53,169 bases of DNA, taken from contig DVMR01000061.1 of assembly GCA_018714845.1 (NCBI GenBank), forward strand, positions 1 to 53,169. The letters are read 5' to 3'. The notes under the pieces were generated by a model. It made no database searches, was not told where the DNA came from, and worked only from the letters and a program-made list of their open reading frames with translations. Each line of letters opens with the position of its first letter. The stretch's first letter is position 1. Source of the DNA: Candidatus Ventrousia excrementavium (GTDB lineage Bacteria > Bacillota > Clostridia > Oscillospirales > Butyricicoccaceae). Shown here piece by piece: positions 46,354 to 53,169 of the stretch. Made by a program: the position numbers and the translations under genes.

Positions 46354-47189
46354 TTAAACAGCCCCCTCACCCGTTCCCAAAAGCTCGGAGACTCGTTTTC
46401 TTCATCCTGAGGAATCAGCTCCTGCACCAGCAGGCGCTCCAGCGTTTCGGGTGCAAGATGCCGCTTGAGTATTCCGCCTACGGCAAAAGAAATGGAGCCT
46501 GTCTCTTCTGAAACGACAACACAGGGTGAATCAAAGTTCTCGCTCATACCGACGGCAGCACGGTGACGAGTTCCCAGCTCTTTGCTAATATTCAAATTGG
46601 TCGACAGCGGCAAAAGGCAGCCGGCCGCCTCAATGCGGGCGTTGGAAATGACAACAGCCCCGTCGTGCAGCGGCGCATTATGGAAAAAGATATTTTTCAA
46701 AAGCTCGGCCGACACTTCCGAATCAATATGTGTGCCTGTTTTGGAAATAGAAGAAATATTGTCCTCTTTTTCAAATACAATCAAGGCGCCGGTCTTGCTC
46801 CATGACATACTGCTGGCCGCTTCGACAGTCTGCAGAATGGCCATCTGCATTCCCTGCTTGTCGACCTCACGATTTTTGAACAGACGCAGGCGGCTGCGGC
46901 CGAACTGTTCGAGCAGCTTGCGCAGCTCGGGTTGGAACACAACGACCAGTGCCAGGAAGCTGAACTGCAAAACATTGGACAGCAAAAAGTTGATGACACG
47001 CAGTTCGAGCATGGAAGAAATCTGCATGAACACCAAAAGAACCAGAACACCTTTGAGGATGCGCGCAGCGCTGGTATTGCGCATCAGCTTGATGATCCAG
47101 TATATGAAAGCGGCCACGATGAGGATGTCTAAGGCATCCAACACCGTGGCAAACCTCAGTTGTTCCCAAATCGAAGTGAAAAAATCCAT
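46350..47189 (-). CDS. cdaA: Diadenylate cyclase CdaA
   Basis: CdaA condenses two ATP into c-di-AMP, which controls potassium uptake and osmotic balance. The 279-residue protein has three N-terminal membrane helices (about residues 15-80) and a DAC domain with the catalytic motifs HDGAVVISNARIEAAGCLLP and GTRHRAAVGMSE. First gene of the cdaA-cdaR unit; glmM, often third, is not present here. Confidence 0.97.
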   Translation of the reverse strand: MDFFTSIWEQLRFATVLDALDILIVAAFIYWIIKLMRNTSAARILKGVLVLLVFMQISSMLELRVINFLLSNVLQFSFLALVVVFQPELRKLLEQFGRSRLRLFKNREVDKQGMQMAILQTVEAASSMSWSKTGALIVFEKEDNISSISKTGTHIDSEVSAELLKNIFFHNAPLHDGAVVISNARIEAAGCLLPLSTNLNISKELGTRHRAAVGMSENFDSPCVVVSEETGSISFAVGGILKRHLAPETLERLLVQELIPQDEENESPSFWERVRGLFK

Positions 47190-47222
47190 ACCCCAAATCC
47201 CTTTTGCAACAGTTCTGTAATA

Positions 47223-47251
47223 ATTCTAACAGGGCATGGATGATTTTTCAA
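47223..47251 (-). promoter_or_regulatory. Promoter of the cdaA unit
   Basis: On the minus strand, TTGAAA (47251-47246) and TAGAAT (47228-47223), 17-base spacer, 34 bases before the cdaA ATG. Confidence 0.68.
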
Positions 47252-47267
47252 TAGATTTCTGACGGAT

Positions 47268-48407
47268 TTAAGGGGAAGTTAACATTTTTTTTACAGCAGA
47301 AAGGAAGAATTTCACCTCAGACAGCGTATTGAAGCAGGAAAAGCTGACCCGGCAGGCGCCATCGGGCAGGGTACCAGCGCTGCGATGGGCCAGCGGCGAG
47401 CAGTGCAGTCCGTCGCGCAGACAGATGTCGCGCTCAGCCAGCTTCTGACAGACCTCGGCCGAAGATTTCCCCTGTACCGTAAAAGCGAACAGCCCCTGGT
47501 GGCAGTCGGCGGACGAACGGTATACTGTTACGCCTTTCAGCTCAGCAAGCTCTCCCGCTGCCGCCTCTATCAAATGCCGCTTGTGCTGTGCCATAGCGGC
47601 AAGCCCCTGCCTGCGGACAAAGCGAAGCCCTTCGTGCAGACCGGCAATTCCCGGAACGTTCAGCGTTCCGCTCTCAAAGATGTCCGGCAGGAAGCCGGGT
47701 TGCGTCGTTTCGATGGAGTTGCTTCCCGTTCCGCCCTGCATCAGGCTGAAAAGCCCGGAATCCTTACAGGATATCAAAATTCCTGTCCCTTGCGGCCCGT
47801 AGAGCGATTTATGTCCAGGCATACAGATGAAGTGCGCGCTTTTCAGGGCCGCAGCGCTGACCGGCAGGATCCCGGCTGACTGCGACGCATCAACGATCAG
47901 AGGAATCCCTTTTCTGCTGCACAGCTGATCGATGGCCTCAAGCGGCAGGACGAACCCAAATACATTGGAAATATGGTTGATGATGATGCAGCGTGTGTCA
48001 TCCTGTAGAGCCTCACAAACAGCGTCATAGGCGGCGCGCTGCGAAAACAGCGGGGACTGCGCGACTGTGTAAGTCACACCGCTTTCTTTCATGGCTTCCA
48101 GAGGACGCACGACAGAATTGTGCTCATATCCTGAAATGACGGCGTGTCCGCCGCTGTGAAGCACGCTTTTGATGGCAAGGTTGAGTGCATGGGTCGCATT
48201 TTGCGTGAATACCACTGACTCCGGACCCGGAGCGCCGAAAAGAGCAGCTGCCTCTTCCCTGCATCGGTAAACGACGTCTGCCGCTTTCATGGCCGGGCGG
48301 TGTCCGCTGCGGCCGGGATTGGCACAGCTGATCATGGCAGCTTCCATGGCACGCGCCACCTGCGTCGGCTTTTGCAGAGTCGTGGCCCCGTTGTCGAAAT
48401 AGATCAT
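47268..48407 (-). CDS. Cysteine desulfurase family aminotransferase (class V)
   Basis: A 379-residue PLP enzyme of fold type I. The N terminus is MIYFDNGATTLQKP; the PLP lysine is in MPGHKSLYGPQGTGILI (about 201-217); the catalytic cysteine loop is LRDGLHCSPLAHRSAGTLP near residues 332-350. These are features of the cysteine desulfurase family linked by comparative genomics to selenium-dependent hydroxylase maturation. ATG overlaps the DUF3343 stop by four bases, so the two are coupled. No isc/suf scaffold is adjacent. Confidence 0.9.
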   Translation of the reverse strand: MIYFDNGATTLQKPTQVARAMEAAMISCANPGRSGHRPAMKAADVVYRCREEAAALFGAPGPESVVFTQNATHALNLAIKSVLHSGGHAVISGYEHNSVVRPLEAMKESGVTYTVAQSPLFSQRAAYDAVCEALQDDTRCIIINHISNVFGFVLPLEAIDQLCSRKGIPLIVDASQSAGILPVSAAALKSAHFICMPGHKSLYGPQGTGILISCKDSGLFSLMQGGTGSNSIETTQPGFLPDIFESGTLNVPGIAGLHEGLRFVRRQGLAAMAQHKRHLIEAAAGELAELKGVTVYRSSADCHQGLFAFTVQGKSSAEVCQKLAERDICLRDGLHCSPLAHRSAGTLPDGACRVSFSCFNTLSEVKFFLSAVKKMLTSP

Positions 48408-48655
48408 AGCTTGGCCTCCTTGATTTCTCCGCCGGGCAGCTCATAAAATGTTCCGGCAAACGGCACGTTTTTCTGCCGGAGCAGATACACGGCCTTTTGC
48501 GCGTTGATGGCGTTGAGCCGAAGCGCGTAGCCGCAGGAACCGCGTGCCAGCACAGCGGCAGGCCGCACCAGATGCGACAGAATTCCGTTGTTGGACAGCA
48601 CCCGTCCGCCGCTCTGCGCGTGGGTCACTGATTTGAAGGTGATCAAAAAGCCCAC
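48404..48655 (-). CDS. DUF3343 protein, putative Se/S carrier-like
   Basis: An 83-residue protein whose fold is described as Se/S-carrier-like (DUF3343). Cysteine in ARGSCGYALRLN (about residue 40) is the single cysteine and the likely carrier residue. A GTG at 48664 is in frame, but GTG 48655 is better placed after AAGGGG. It is coupled to the desulfurase-like enzyme, which could load sulfur or selenium on the cysteine (inference). Confidence 0.83.
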   Translation of the reverse strand: MGFLITFKSVTHAQSGGRVLSNNGILSHLVRPAAVLARGSCGYALRLNAINAQKAVYLLRQKNVPFAGTFYELPGGEIKEAKL

Positions 48656-48713
48656 CGTAAACACCCCTTATAATTCAGCATACCACAGCCTATGCGCAAA
48701 ACTGGAAATGTGT

Positions 48714-48749
48714 GCAAAAAACTCCCGCCCACTCCGGCGGGAGCTTTTG
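48714..48749 (-). terminator. Terminator after tyrS
   Basis: Arms CTCCCGCC (48722-48729) and GGCGGGAG (48736-48743) with a six-base loop; the minus strand continues into a run of T. It separates tyrS from the DUF3343 gene. Confidence 0.88.
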
Positions 48750-48760
48750 TCTAATTACTG

Positions 48761-49987
48761 TCAGCGCACGACAATGCGGTGGAAGGTCTTTTTGCCTTTC
48801 CGAATAATGAAGTCACAGCTGCGGATGTCATCGGGCGTGAAGGTCTGCATGGGGGATTCAATCTTATTTTCGCCGACAAAGACGCCGCCCTGGTCGATGA
48901 GCCTGCGGCCATCGCCTTTGGACGAAATCAGGCCGGACTTCAGCATCAGGTCGAGAATGGTCAGCTTGCCTTCGGCAAAGTCGCCCTTTGAAAGCTCAGT
49001 CGTCGGGACGTTGCTCAAATCAGCGCCGCCGCTGAACAGGGCCTGACTGGCCTGGCGGGCCTTTTCGGCCTCTTCCGGACTGTGGACCAGCGACGTCAGT
49101 TCAAGCGCGAGAATCTCTTTGGCGCGGTTGAGCTGGCTGCCTTCCCATTGAGCCATCTCATCGATTTCTTCAAGTGGGACATCGGTCAGCATGCGCAGGC
49201 AGCGAATGACGTCAGCATCATCAACATTGCGCCAGTACTGGTAAAACTCATAGGGACTGGTCTTGTTGGGGTCCAGCCATACAGCGCCGGCCTGGGTCTT
49301 ACCCATCTTTTTCCCCTCTGACGTCAACAGCAGTGTGATGGTCATGCCGTAGGCATTCTTGCCCAGCTTACGGCGGATGAGCTCAGTTCCGCCCAGGATG
49401 TTGGACCACTGGTCGTCGCCGCCGCACTGCAGGTTGCATCCGACGGTCTGGAACATGTGGTAAAAGTCGTAGCTCTGCATAATCATATAGTTGAACTCGA
49501 AAAAGGACAATCCCTTTTCCATACGCTGCTTATAACACTCAGCGCGCAGCATGTTATTGACCGAGAAGCAGGCGCCGACCTCGCGCAGAAGCTCGATGTA
49601 ATTGAGCTTTAACAGCCAGTCCGCGTTATTGAGCATCAGCGCCTTCCCGTCTGAAAAGTCGATAAACTTGCTCATCTGCTCTTTAAAGCGTTCACAGTTG
49701 TGCTGAATGGTCTCGACCGTCATGACCTGCCGCATGTCTGTGCGCCCCGACGGGTCGCCCACCATGCCGGTGCCGCCGCCAATCAGGGCGATGGGGCGGT
49801 TGCCCACACGCTGCATCCGGCGCATCAGGTTAAGCGCCATAAAATGCCCGACATGCAGAGAATCAGCTGTCGGATCAAACCCGATATAAAAGGTCGCCTT
49901 GCCATTGTTGATAAGCTCTTTGATTTCTTTCTCGTCCGTGACCTGTGCAATCAAGCCTCGGGCCTGCAGTTCTTCATAAAGTGTCAT
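48761..49987 (-). CDS. tyrS: Tyrosyl-tRNA synthetase
   Basis: A 408-residue class I synthetase. The HIGH-type motif is in ADSLHVGHFMALNLM, the KMSKS-type motif is KMGKT in EGKKMGKTQAGAVW, and an S4 RNA-binding domain ends the protein (LMLKSGLISSKGDGRRLIDQ). The frame is open 30 codons upstream through the T-box leader, but ATG 49987 behind GGAAGGGG matches the family. Expression is expected to respond to uncharged tRNA-Tyr through the leader. Confidence 0.97.
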   Translation of the reverse strand: MTLYEELQARGLIAQVTDEKEIKELINNGKATFYIGFDPTADSLHVGHFMALNLMRRMQRVGNRPIALIGGGTGMVGDPSGRTDMRQVMTVETIQHNCERFKEQMSKFIDFSDGKALMLNNADWLLKLNYIELLREVGACFSVNNMLRAECYKQRMEKGLSFFEFNYMIMQSYDFYHMFQTVGCNLQCGGDDQWSNILGGTELIRRKLGKNAYGMTITLLLTSEGKKMGKTQAGAVWLDPNKTSPYEFYQYWRNVDDADVIRCLRMLTDVPLEEIDEMAQWEGSQLNRAKEILALELTSLVHSPEEAEKARQASQALFSGGADLSNVPTTELSKGDFAEGKLTILDLMLKSGLISSKGDGRRLIDQGGVFVGENKIESPMQTFTPDDIRSCDFIIRKGKKTFHRIVVR

Positions 49988-50028
49988 CGTGAAAACCCCT
50001 TCCGTTTTTATTTTCCGGCAGGGCGGCA

Positions 50029-50294
50029 AAACAAAAGCCCCCTGCACATGCAGAGGGCGAAAAAATCGCGGTACCACCTCAGTTTACGGACAGATTACTC
50101 TGACCGCCTCACGGAGCACAAACATGCCCCTGCGCTGTAACGGGCGCGCCCGTGATCGCCTACCACCGGGAAGCCGGCTTCAGGACCCTGCTCACAAAGG
50201 TATTTCGCAAGACCGCTTTATCCGCTTTCACCGTCCGCGGACTCTCTGAAAAGCGCGTTCCTGTTACTTCTTTTGCTCATCGCGTTTCAATATT
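50029..50294 (-). ncRNA. T-box riboswitch (tyrosine) of tyrS
   Basis: The 5' leader of tyrS contains the T-box sequence GGTGGTACCGCG (50078-50067), where TGGT matches the ACCA end of uncharged tRNA-Tyr. It is followed by a terminator hairpin, GCCCTCTGCA (50058-50049) with TGCAGGGGGC (50046-50037), and TTTTGTTTT. A TAC tyrosine codon at 50202-50200 in GCGAAATACCTTTGTGAG is in the context expected of a specifier loop. Between these lie sequences able to form stems I to III. The leader accounts for the 321 bases between recN and tyrS. Confidence 0.92.
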
Positions 50295-50300
50295 GGGTGT

Positions 50301-50329
50301 ATTATAGCTTACTTGGGCTGGTTTGTCAA
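50301..50329 (-). promoter_or_regulatory. Consensus promoter of the tyrS leader
   Basis: On the minus strand, a perfect TTGACA (50329-50324), a 17-base spacer and a perfect TATAAT (50306-50301). The minus-35 is inside the last codons of recN and the minus-10 follows its stop codon. Confidence 0.9.
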
Positions 50330-52027
50330 CAGCTCTTTTTTGCGTATCTCAGCCAGGCGCAGCATCTCGGCGGCGTTCTGGCGGGCAGCGTCTGTCACGC
50401 TGTCACCTGCCGTCAGACGGGTCAGTTCCCTGATGCGTCCGTCGGTGTCCAGTGGCTCAACCCGGGTATAGGTCCGGCCGCCGCGGGATTCCTTGCTGAT
50501 GTAATACTGCCGGTCCGCCAAAGCCGCAATCTGCGGCAGATGCGTGACGCATAACACCTGGCGGGTCGATGCAATAGAAAACAGTTTTTCGCCCACGCGG
50601 CTGGCCGCGCGGCCGCTGACGCCGGCGTCCACTTCGTCAAAAACGGCAGTCACGCCGCGGTCCCCTTCTGAAAGAACATTGCGCAGGGCCAGCATCATGC
50701 GCGAAAGCTCGCCGCCTGATGCCACTTTGCTCAGCGGCTTGAGGTCCTCGCCGCTGTTGGCAGACAGCAGAAAGCGAACGGTATCGCAGCCGCGGCGGGT
50801 AAACCGGGTTTGCCCCTTGCCCAGACTGGTGTCGATTTCAGCGCCAAAGCGGGCAGAAGGCATGTCCATCTGCGCAAGCTGCTGCTCCATCTGCGCACAC
50901 AGACGCACTGCGGCCTCAGCGCGCATGGCGTTGAGCTTTTCGGCCTGCTCATAAACAACCTGACGCTTGGCGGCATACGCGTCTTTCAAACTGTCCATGC
51001 TTTCGTCCGCAAGAGCCAGACTTTCAAGCTCCTGCGACAATGCAGGCAAAAGACCGGCAAGTTCGTCGGGCGGCATGTTGTATTTGCGCTCAAGGCGGGA
51101 CAGCAGCTCCAGCCTTTGCTCGGTTTCTTCAAGCTCTTCCGGTGAAAAGGCCATGGCAGACAGCGTCGAAGCAAGGTCCGAGGCAAGGTCAGATGCCAGG
51201 ACAGACAGCTCAGTCGCGCGCTCGATGAGCGGCGGCAGCTGTCCGGAAAGCTTTTCGCCGGCGCGCAGCGCACGCTCGGCCATGGACAGCAGCGCAACTG
51301 CCCCTTCGCCGTCATCGGTCCCGTCCAGCAGGCGGCAGGCGTCACCCAAAGCGGCGCTCAGCCGCTCGGCATTGACAAGCTCGGTGCGCCGTGACAGCAG
51401 CTCGTCCCGCTCCCCTTCACGAAGATGTGCATCGGTCAGCTCGGCAATCTGGCCTTCCAGTTCCTCTATACGGCGCTTCTTTTCCGCTGCGCTCATCGAC
51501 AACGCCCTGATACGCCGGTTGAGCTGCAAAAGCTCTTCATAGTGCGACTGATACTCTGCAAGCGGCAGCTCAAGCCCCGCAAAGGCATCCAAGTATTCGA
51601 TGTGAAACTGCTCGTCCAGCAAATGCTGTCCATCGTGCTGCCCGTGAATATTGACAAGAAAAGGGCCCAGCTCTCTTAACATGGACAACGTGGCGGGATG
51701 ACCATTGACCCGGCACAGATTGCGGCCGTCGGGCGTCATCTCACGCCGAATGAGCAGCGTGCCGTCCTCAGTGCTCAGCCCCAGGTCAGCCGCCTTTTGC
51801 AGCGCGGCAGGAGGCAGTTCGGAAAACAGGGCGCTGACCGACGCACGGCTTTGGCCGGTGCGAATCAGATCGCGGCTGACACGCGAGCCGAGGACGGCAT
51901 TGAGAGCGTCAATGATAATCGATTTGCCTGCACCCGTTTCACCGGACAACACAGAAAAGCCCGCGGAAAAATCAATGTCAGCGTGCTCGATTACAGCGAT
52001 GTTTTCAATTTGCAGCTGTGTCAGCAT
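50309..52027 (-). CDS. recN: DNA repair protein RecN
   Basis: A 572-residue SMC-like ATPase acting in double-strand break repair. Walker A is in LSGETGAGKSIIIDALNAVL (about 26-45), two long coiled-coil segments occupy about 155-390, and the C-terminal half has SGGELSRMMLALRNVL, VFDEVDAGVSGRAASRVGEK and CVTHLPQIAALADRQYYISK. Downstream of argR, a common order in Firmicutes. Confidence 0.97.
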   Translation of the reverse strand: MLTQLQIENIAVIEHADIDFSAGFSVLSGETGAGKSIIIDALNAVLGSRVSRDLIRTGQSRASVSALFSELPPAALQKAADLGLSTEDGTLLIRREMTPDGRNLCRVNGHPATLSMLRELGPFLVNIHGQHDGQHLLDEQFHIEYLDAFAGLELPLAEYQSHYEELLQLNRRIRALSMSAAEKKRRIEELEGQIAELTDAHLREGERDELLSRRTELVNAERLSAALGDACRLLDGTDDGEGAVALLSMAERALRAGEKLSGQLPPLIERATELSVLASDLASDLASTLSAMAFSPEELEETEQRLELLSRLERKYNMPPDELAGLLPALSQELESLALADESMDSLKDAYAAKRQVVYEQAEKLNAMRAEAAVRLCAQMEQQLAQMDMPSARFGAEIDTSLGKGQTRFTRRGCDTVRFLLSANSGEDLKPLSKVASGGELSRMMLALRNVLSEGDRGVTAVFDEVDAGVSGRAASRVGEKLFSIASTRQVLCVTHLPQIAALADRQYYISKESRGGRTYTRVEPLDTDGRIRELTRLTAGDSVTDAARQNAAEMLRLAEIRKKELLTNQPK

Positions 52028-52045
52028 GGTGCCAGCCCCTGTTCG

Positions 52046-52498
52046 TTACTGCAGCATGTCCTCTGCGATTTTGCAGAATTTGACCGCCTGCTCATTATCG
52101 CGCAGGATAATCAGAATGGTGTCGTCACCGGCCAGCGTGCCGATAATCTCTTCAATCTTCATGGTGTCGATGGCATAGGCCGCGGCATTGGCCATACCGT
52201 TGAGTGTGCGCACAATGACAAGATTCTGGGCGCGGTCAATTTTGATAACGCATTCGCGGAAGATATTTTTGAGCCGCGGGATAAATCCGGAATCTGTGTT
52301 CATTTCAGGCGTAGAATATTTGTATCCGCCTGTGACCGATGCCACCTTGACCAGTCGCAGCTCTTTGATATCGCGTGAAATCGTGGCCTGGGTTGTCGGA
52401 TACCCCACGGCCTGAAGACGGTCAGAAAGCTCTTTTTGTGTTTTTATTTCATTATTGGTGATAAGCTCGACAATAGCTGCCTGTCGCTGAAACTTCAT
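52046..52498 (-). CDS. argR: Arginine repressor ArgR
   Basis: A 150-residue ArgR/AhrC regulator. The N-terminal winged helix has QKELSDRLQAVGYPTTQATI and SRDIKELRLVKV; the C-terminal hexamerisation and arginine-binding domain ends with IIGTLAGDDTILIILRD, which holds the conserved aspartates. ATG overlaps the nadK stop by four bases. No arginine genes are nearby. Confidence 0.96.
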   Translation of the reverse strand: MKFQRQAAIVELITNNEIKTQKELSDRLQAVGYPTTQATISRDIKELRLVKVASVTGGYKYSTPEMNTDSGFIPRLKNIFRECVIKIDRAQNLVIVRTLNGMANAAAYAIDTMKIEEIIGTLAGDDTILIILRDNEQAVKFCKIAEDMLQ

Positions 52499-53169
52499 AT
52501 CTCCACCCTTTCATTGGATAATTTTTTACTGACTACTTCGTAAAAGCCCAGTCCTTTTATACGAATCAGAGAAAAGGTGATGGGCGAGCGGCGAATGAGA
52601 ATGGAATTCCCTGGCGCCACAACACAGGATTGAAAGCCATCGACAGAAAGATAGACGGCATTTTCCTGCGGTGGTGGTGTAATGCGAATAACCTTGTCAG
52701 CGCCCAGCACAAAAGACTTTGCGCCAAGTGAATGCGGACAAATCGGCGTGACTGCCAGACAATCAGAAGACGGTTCGAGAATTGGACCTCCGGCAGACAA
52801 TGAATAAGCCGTTGACCCCGTCGGCGTGCAGACAATGATGCCGTCACTGCTCAAACGGATGGTCTCTTTGTCGTCGACATAAACATAAAGCCTGATTACG
52901 CGCGATACAACACCTTTTGAAATTACAGCGTCATTAAGGCCTTCGGCTTCAAATACCGTATTTCCCTGCGGGTCCACAACGCGGACGTTGATCATCATGC
53001 GTGTATCCAGCCAGAAATCGCCCTTGCGGAGCTTTTCCATTTCCCACAGCTCCTGAACCTCGAGCTCGCTCATAAAGCCCAGGGTGCCGACATTGATCCC
53101 CAAAACCGGCTTTTTGCGGACAGCTGCGGCCTGCGCAATGCGCAAAATAGTTCCGTCACCGCCAATCAC
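52495..53169 (-). CDS. nadK: NAD kinase, 5' end cut by the window edge
   Basis: NadK phosphorylates NAD to NADP. The visible 224 residues include the GGDGT motif directly at the window edge, then PVLGINVGTLGFMSE, LNDAVISKG and the second motif CTPTGSTAYSLSAGGPIL. The first visible codon, GTG, is the valine before IGGDGT and not the start; about 50-60 residues are missing. It precedes argR and recN. Confidence 0.94.
   Translation of the reverse strand: MIGGDGTILRIAQAAAVRKKPVLGINVGTLGFMSELEVQELWEMEKLRKGDFWLDTRMMINVRVVDPQGNTVFEAEGLNDAVISKGVVSRVIRLYVYVDDKETIRLSSDGIIVCTPTGSTAYSLSAGGPILEPSSDCLAVTPICPHSLGAKSFVLGADKVIRITPPPQENAVYLSVDGFQSCVVAPGNSILIRRSPITFSLIRIKGLGFYEVVSKKLSNERVEI

Noticed and set aside
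53160..53169. GTG at the right window edge as the nadK start codon
   Set aside because: It is the valine before the internal GGDGT motif; the true N terminus is outside the window.

Overview
The window is ordinary core chromosome of a spore-forming member of the Firmicutes, most likely a gut Clostridia of the Oscillospiraceae/Butyricicoccaceae kind. That placement is inferred from gene content: SpoVM, a SpoIID-like protein, SepF and DivIVA, a PASTA kinase, a T-box leader, RemA, CdaA/CdaR, and sigma-A-type promoters close to TTGACA-N17-TATAAT. GC content looks moderate, a little above 50 percent by eye. I saw no phage, insertion sequence, CRISPR array, plasmid function or biosynthetic cluster. 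About 46 protein genes and one tRNA can be supported.

Layout. 0.2-4.5 kb, plus strand: a MoxR ATPase / DUF58 / transglutaminase trio. 4.5-11.2 kb, minus strand: queA, a SpoIID/LytB-domain protein and tgt (queuosine tRNA modification), then an RmuC-like protein and an unrecognised 498-residue protein carrying a stray IGIIGGADGPT signature. 11.2-11.3 kb: tRNA-Leu(UAG), minus strand. 11.4-15.3 kb, plus strand: an Ogg-type DNA glycosylase, guaB, a HAD phosphatase and a SagB-type oxidoreductase. From 15.3 kb to the right end every gene is on the minus strand.

The minus-strand block holds several transcription units. miaB-mutS-mutL-miaA-hfq-(HlyD-like)-yggS-sepF-yggT-divIVA-ileS (29.0 to 15.3 kb) links tRNA modification, mismatch repair, RNA chaperoning and cell division. 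A short unit encodes a 44-residue Cys-rich membrane microprotein and a 21-residue SpoVM (30.1-29.9 kb); the SpoVM call is supported by sequence and by its place beside rsgA. yicC-remA-gmk-rpoZ-priA-def-fmt-(zinc peptidase)-rsmB-rlmN-prpC-prkC-rsgA (42.9 to 30.3 kb) matches the Bacillus yloC-to-spoVM region, without coaBC, rpe and thiN. cdaA-cdaR-(FAD oxidoreductase)-rseC (47.2 to 43.0 kb) is the c-di-AMP unit without glmM. A cysteine-desulfurase-like enzyme pairs with a DUF3343 protein at 47.3-48.7 kb. tyrS follows a tyrosine T-box leader, and recN, argR and a truncated nadK complete the window.

The genes serve translation (tRNA synthetases, tRNA and rRNA modification, formylation and deformylation), genome maintenance (MutSL, RecN, PriA, Ogg, RmuC), division and envelope control (SepF, DivIVA, PrkC/PrpC, CdaA) and sporulation (SpoVM, possibly the SpoIID-like protein). 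No clearly undescribed multi-gene system was found. The least explained items are the 498-residue protein, the Cys-rich microprotein before spoVM, and the HlyD-like adaptor inside the division operon.
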